A DNA stretch of 64,000 nt, taken from Frankiales bacterium. GTDB taxonomy: Bacteria > Actinomycetota > Actinomycetes > S36-B12 > CAIYMF01. Position 1 is the stretch's first letter; every line of letters starts with the position of its first letter. Location of the stretch: positions 62,001 to 126,000 of the forward strand of contig WGLY01000015.1 in the NCBI GenBank assembly GCA_016125335.1, given 5' to 3'. The position numbers and the translations under genes are program-made. The notes beneath the pieces were generated by a model. It was not told where the DNA came from and made no database searches. It saw only the letters and a program-made list of their open reading frames with translations. Below are positions 62,219 to 64,000 of this stretch, piece by piece.

Positions 62219-62246
62219 AACATACTCCACTTCCCTCCACCGTCAA
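62219..62246 (-). promoter_or_regulatory. Predicted dcw (mraZ) promoter
   Basis: On the minus strand: TTGACG (-35, 62246-62241), 16-nt spacer, TATGTT (-10, 62224-62219). It lies within the TGG repeat array and gives a leader of about 45 nt before mraZ. Confidence 0.65.
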
Positions 62247-62270
62247 CCACCATGACCCACCAATCACCCA
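62227..62270 (-). promoter_or_regulatory. MraZ-box array over the mraZ promoter
   Basis: Five TGG cores on the minus strand (TGGGT, TGGGT, TGGTT, TGGAG, TGGAG), with spacings of 11, 10, 10 and 10 bp from 62270 to 62227. MraZ of E. coli binds TGGGN repeats with 5-nt spacers, i.e. 10-bp period. The array overlaps the -35 and the spacer, so autorepression is likely. Confidence 0.75.
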
Positions 62271-62351
62271 CGCGGCGCCCCACTGCCGCAGGTCGGGGGC
62301 CTGACGAGGACGGCGACGCAGCCGGCATCACGGCATCACCGCAGGTCACGG

Positions 62352-62369
62352 CGGTGGAGGAAAGTGGAG
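62352..62369 (+). promoter_or_regulatory. Mirror copy of the MraZ-box core on the plus strand
   Basis: CGGTGGAGGAAAGTGGAG matches the minus-strand copy at 62242-62225 at 17 of 18 positions. TGG cores are at 62355 and 62365, 10 bp apart. No plus-strand gene follows. Confidence 0.6.
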
Positions 62370-62432
62370 GGGTCAGGGCGCGACGGGCCCCGACGGGCGT
62401 CCCCGCGGTCCCGACGCCGGCACGCAGCGGCA

Positions 62433-62455
62433 TGGAGCGGGCTGGAGCGGGGTGG
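62433..62455 (+). promoter_or_regulatory. Second plus-strand TGG array
   Basis: TGGAGCGGGC, TGGAGCGGGG and TGG repeated with exactly 10-bp period at 62433, 62443 and 62453. It may be a distant MraZ site. The whole 62166-62565 gap has no other gene-like feature. Confidence 0.45.
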
Positions 62456-62565
62456 CAGCGGCACGGCCGCGGCCACGAGGGGCGCCGCGCGGTGGCGCGG
62501 TGCGCGGGCGCCGGAGGCGTCCGGGGGCAGGGGTCGGTGCCGGCGGCCGGGTCAGGCCGGCCGGG

Positions 62566-63117
62566 TCACAGCTGCGAGCGGCTCTCGGTGTCGGTGGGGC
62601 TCGGCGGGGCGGCGTGCACCGGCCAGTCGTGGATCACCGAGGTGCGCAGGACGACGTCCTGCACGGAGCGGTTCTCCCGGCTCACCGCGCACCAGAACAG
62701 GCCGACCGGGAACACGGCGCAGAAGCCGGCCCGCAGCACCGCCGCCCACCAGTGCATCCGGGTGCCCTTGCGGCCCACCACGCGCAGCCCCATGAGGCGC
62801 GCGCCGACGGTGCGCCCCGTCGTCGCGAACGCGAGCGCGAGGTAGATCACGAGGTAGCCGAAGCCGACGAGCAGGAACAGCCCGAACGACCACGTGGGCA
62901 GCACGTAGTCGCGCGGGTCGACCAGGAACTTGAGCACCACGATCGCGAGGTAGGTGCCCACCGTCGTCGACGCCACGAGGAGGTAGTCGATGGCGCCGGC
63001 CGCGGTGCGCGACACCACGCCGGCGCGCAGCCCCTGGAACACGCGCGCCTTCGGGGGGATGGGGTTCAGGTGCGGCACCGGGTGCTGCGGGCCGTGGACC
63101 GGGCTCGGATCGGTCAT
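62566..63117 (-). CDS. RDD family membrane protein
   Basis: A 183-residue membrane protein of the RDD family with three to four helices. The family motif occurs as AGAIDYLLV early and as TTGRTVGARLMGLRVV later; ENRSVQDVV near the C terminus is also typical. Function is unknown. ATG 63117 overlaps the stop of the repeat protein (ATGA). It lies upstream of mraZ but is separated by 400 nt. Confidence 0.88.
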   Translation of the reverse strand: MTDPSPVHGPQHPVPHLNPIPPKARVFQGLRAGVVSRTAAGAIDYLLVASTTVGTYLAIVVLKFLVDPRDYVLPTWSFGLFLLVGFGYLVIYLALAFATTGRTVGARLMGLRVVGRKGTRMHWWAAVLRAGFCAVFPVGLFWCAVSRENRSVQDVVLRTSVIHDWPVHAAPPSPTDTESRSQL

Positions 63118-63986
63118 GCGTCCCCTCCCCCGTCGTCGCGCGGCTGCGGCCCGGAAGCGTCCGAGATCTGCCGCTGCTCCTCGCGCTCGGCCTCCCGCAG
63201 CGCGGACCGGACCTCCTCCTGCGCACGCGCCTCGGCGCCCGGCGCGGTGGTGCGCCGGGCCTTGCGCCGCAGCATGATCCGGTCGACCCAGCGGTTGACC
63301 AGCTCGTCGCCGGCGACCGCCGAGAGCCGCGCCTGGTCGACCACCTCGGCCGCCACGCCGGTCGAGGACTCCCGGATGATCTCGGGCAGGTCGACCTCCT
63401 CGATGACGTCCTCCGCGAGGCCGGCGAGATCGACCCGGCTGCGCACGATCTCCGTGAGGTCGATGCTGGCGATCGCGGACTCGACGATCCGCTGGAGGTC
63501 GACGCGGTCGAGCACGACGTCGGTGAGCTCCATCGAGTCGAGCACCGCCACGACGAGGCGCTCGAGGTCGACGCGCTCGAGCACGATGCCGGTGATGTCG
63601 ACCCGGTCGAGCACCGGCCCCATCACGGCGGGCACCAGCAGGTCGAGCGCGTCGTTGCCCGCCGCGGTGACGTCGGCGCCCGCCGCGAAGCGCACCTGGC
63701 GACCACGGTCGCCGAGCCGCTGCGCGAGGGCCGCCGGGGTCCAGTCCGGGTGCACGAGCGGCGGGCGGGCCAGCAGCGCGAGCCCCACCCGCGCGACAGG
63801 TCCGACGGTGCGCCGCACCACGGAGCCGGCGGCCAGCACGGGACGGGCGACGACCACCGCCGCGCCGAGGGCGACGTCGAGCGGCACCTCGACCGCGGCC
63901 GGCATCCGCGGGCCGGCCCGGTGCACGACGGGCACCACCTCGCGCCCGGGCTCTCCCGCGGCGGGCGCGCCGACGGGCCCGGTCAC
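63114..63986 (-). CDS. Hypothetical protein with VDL-rich tandem repeats (5' end may be outside)
   Basis: An unrecognised protein of at least 290 residues. Residues 35-80 are Ala/Val-rich and may associate with membrane. Residues 122-195 contain about 3.5 repeats of 23-24 residues with the pattern (D/E)LTxIVxxRVDLxxIV, followed by DLPEII. The C-terminal 60 residues are charged and helical (RSALREAEREEQRQ). GTG 63986 is used, but the frame is open to the right edge, so the start may be further upstream. The stop overlaps the RDD gene by 4 nt, so the two probably act together. Confidence 0.75.
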   Translation of the reverse strand: MTGPVGAPAAGEPGREVVPVVHRAGPRMPAAVEVPLDVALGAAVVVARPVLAAGSVVRRTVGPVARVGLALLARPPLVHPDWTPAALAQRLGDRGRQVRFAAGADVTAAGNDALDLLVPAVMGPVLDRVDITGIVLERVDLERLVVAVLDSMELTDVVLDRVDLQRIVESAIASIDLTEIVRSRVDLAGLAEDVIEEVDLPEIIRESSTGVAAEVVDQARLSAVAGDELVNRWVDRIMLRRKARRTTAPGAEARAQEEVRSALREAEREEQRQISDASGPQPRDDGGGDA

Positions 63987-64000
63987 CGGGTCGTCGGCGG

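Noticed and set aside
62166-62267. Longer MraZ starting at 62267
   Set aside because: It would place the promoter and TGG array inside the coding region; the family start is at the VFLGT residues.

Overview
This 64 kb window is GC-rich actinobacterial chromosome (Actinomycetota). The evidence is the intact dcw cluster followed by pgeF, yggS, sepF, yggT and divIVA, a PriA-type HisA, the HGxxPAAW membrane protein next to trp genes, a translational T-box before ileS, F420-type PPOX and DUF222-HNH families, and frequent GTG starts with 4-nt ATGA/GTGA overlaps. I cannot name the genus. MurE has the DNPR motif, which points to meso-diaminopimelate peptidoglycan. I see no rRNA, tRNA, CRISPR array, prophage or insertion sequence.

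Layout. 1-10112, minus strand: a tryptophan block, hisI-trpE-TrpE-associated membrane protein-HGxxPAAW protein, then a two-component system with a DUF2752 gene, then trpC-trpB-trpA and a MauE/DsbA-like thiol-redox pair that runs off the left edge. 10248-13958: a 1236-residue membrane protein built of proline/glutamate-rich repeats. 14216-20023: small metabolic genes, a stray hisF and an HNH endonuclease gene. 20656-26699, minus strand: the histidine operon hisD-hisC-hisB-smORF-hisH-hypothetical-priA-ridA-methyltransferase. 26776-39440: dnaE and accessory genes (LON-like, YbaK, lipoprotein, aldo/keto reductase, TspO, NTF2-like, serine hydrolase, RluA, LspA, a lysine/alanine-tailed TraR/DksA protein, DUF167). 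39483-42936, plus strand: T-box and ileS, closed by a strong bidirectional terminator. 43013-62165, minus strand: polar-growth and division genes, then the full dcw cluster back to mraZ. 62566-64000: an RDD protein and a repeat protein.

How the genes work together. The his and trp genes make the two amino acids. trpF is not seen, so PriA probably serves both pathways. The dcw genes make lipid II precursors and the FtsZ/FtsQ/FtsW/FtsI septum. SepF and DivIVA tether FtsZ and direct polar growth.

Main unusual items: (1) the 16-copy PGPYLPEP repeat protein with three RFG(I/T)P motifs; (2) a single-copy 63-nt near-perfect palindrome between hisF and a GAP-family gene; (3) a 10-bp-period TGG array over the mraZ promoter, mirrored by arrays on the other strand; (4) a recurrent nAnnnT-(6/7 nt)-start arrangement suggesting many leaderless mRNAs; (5) a 28-codon leader ORF overlapping a DinB gene; (6) a TraR/DksA protein with a 251-residue histone-H1-like tail. 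Everything rests on reading the sequence; no database search was run.
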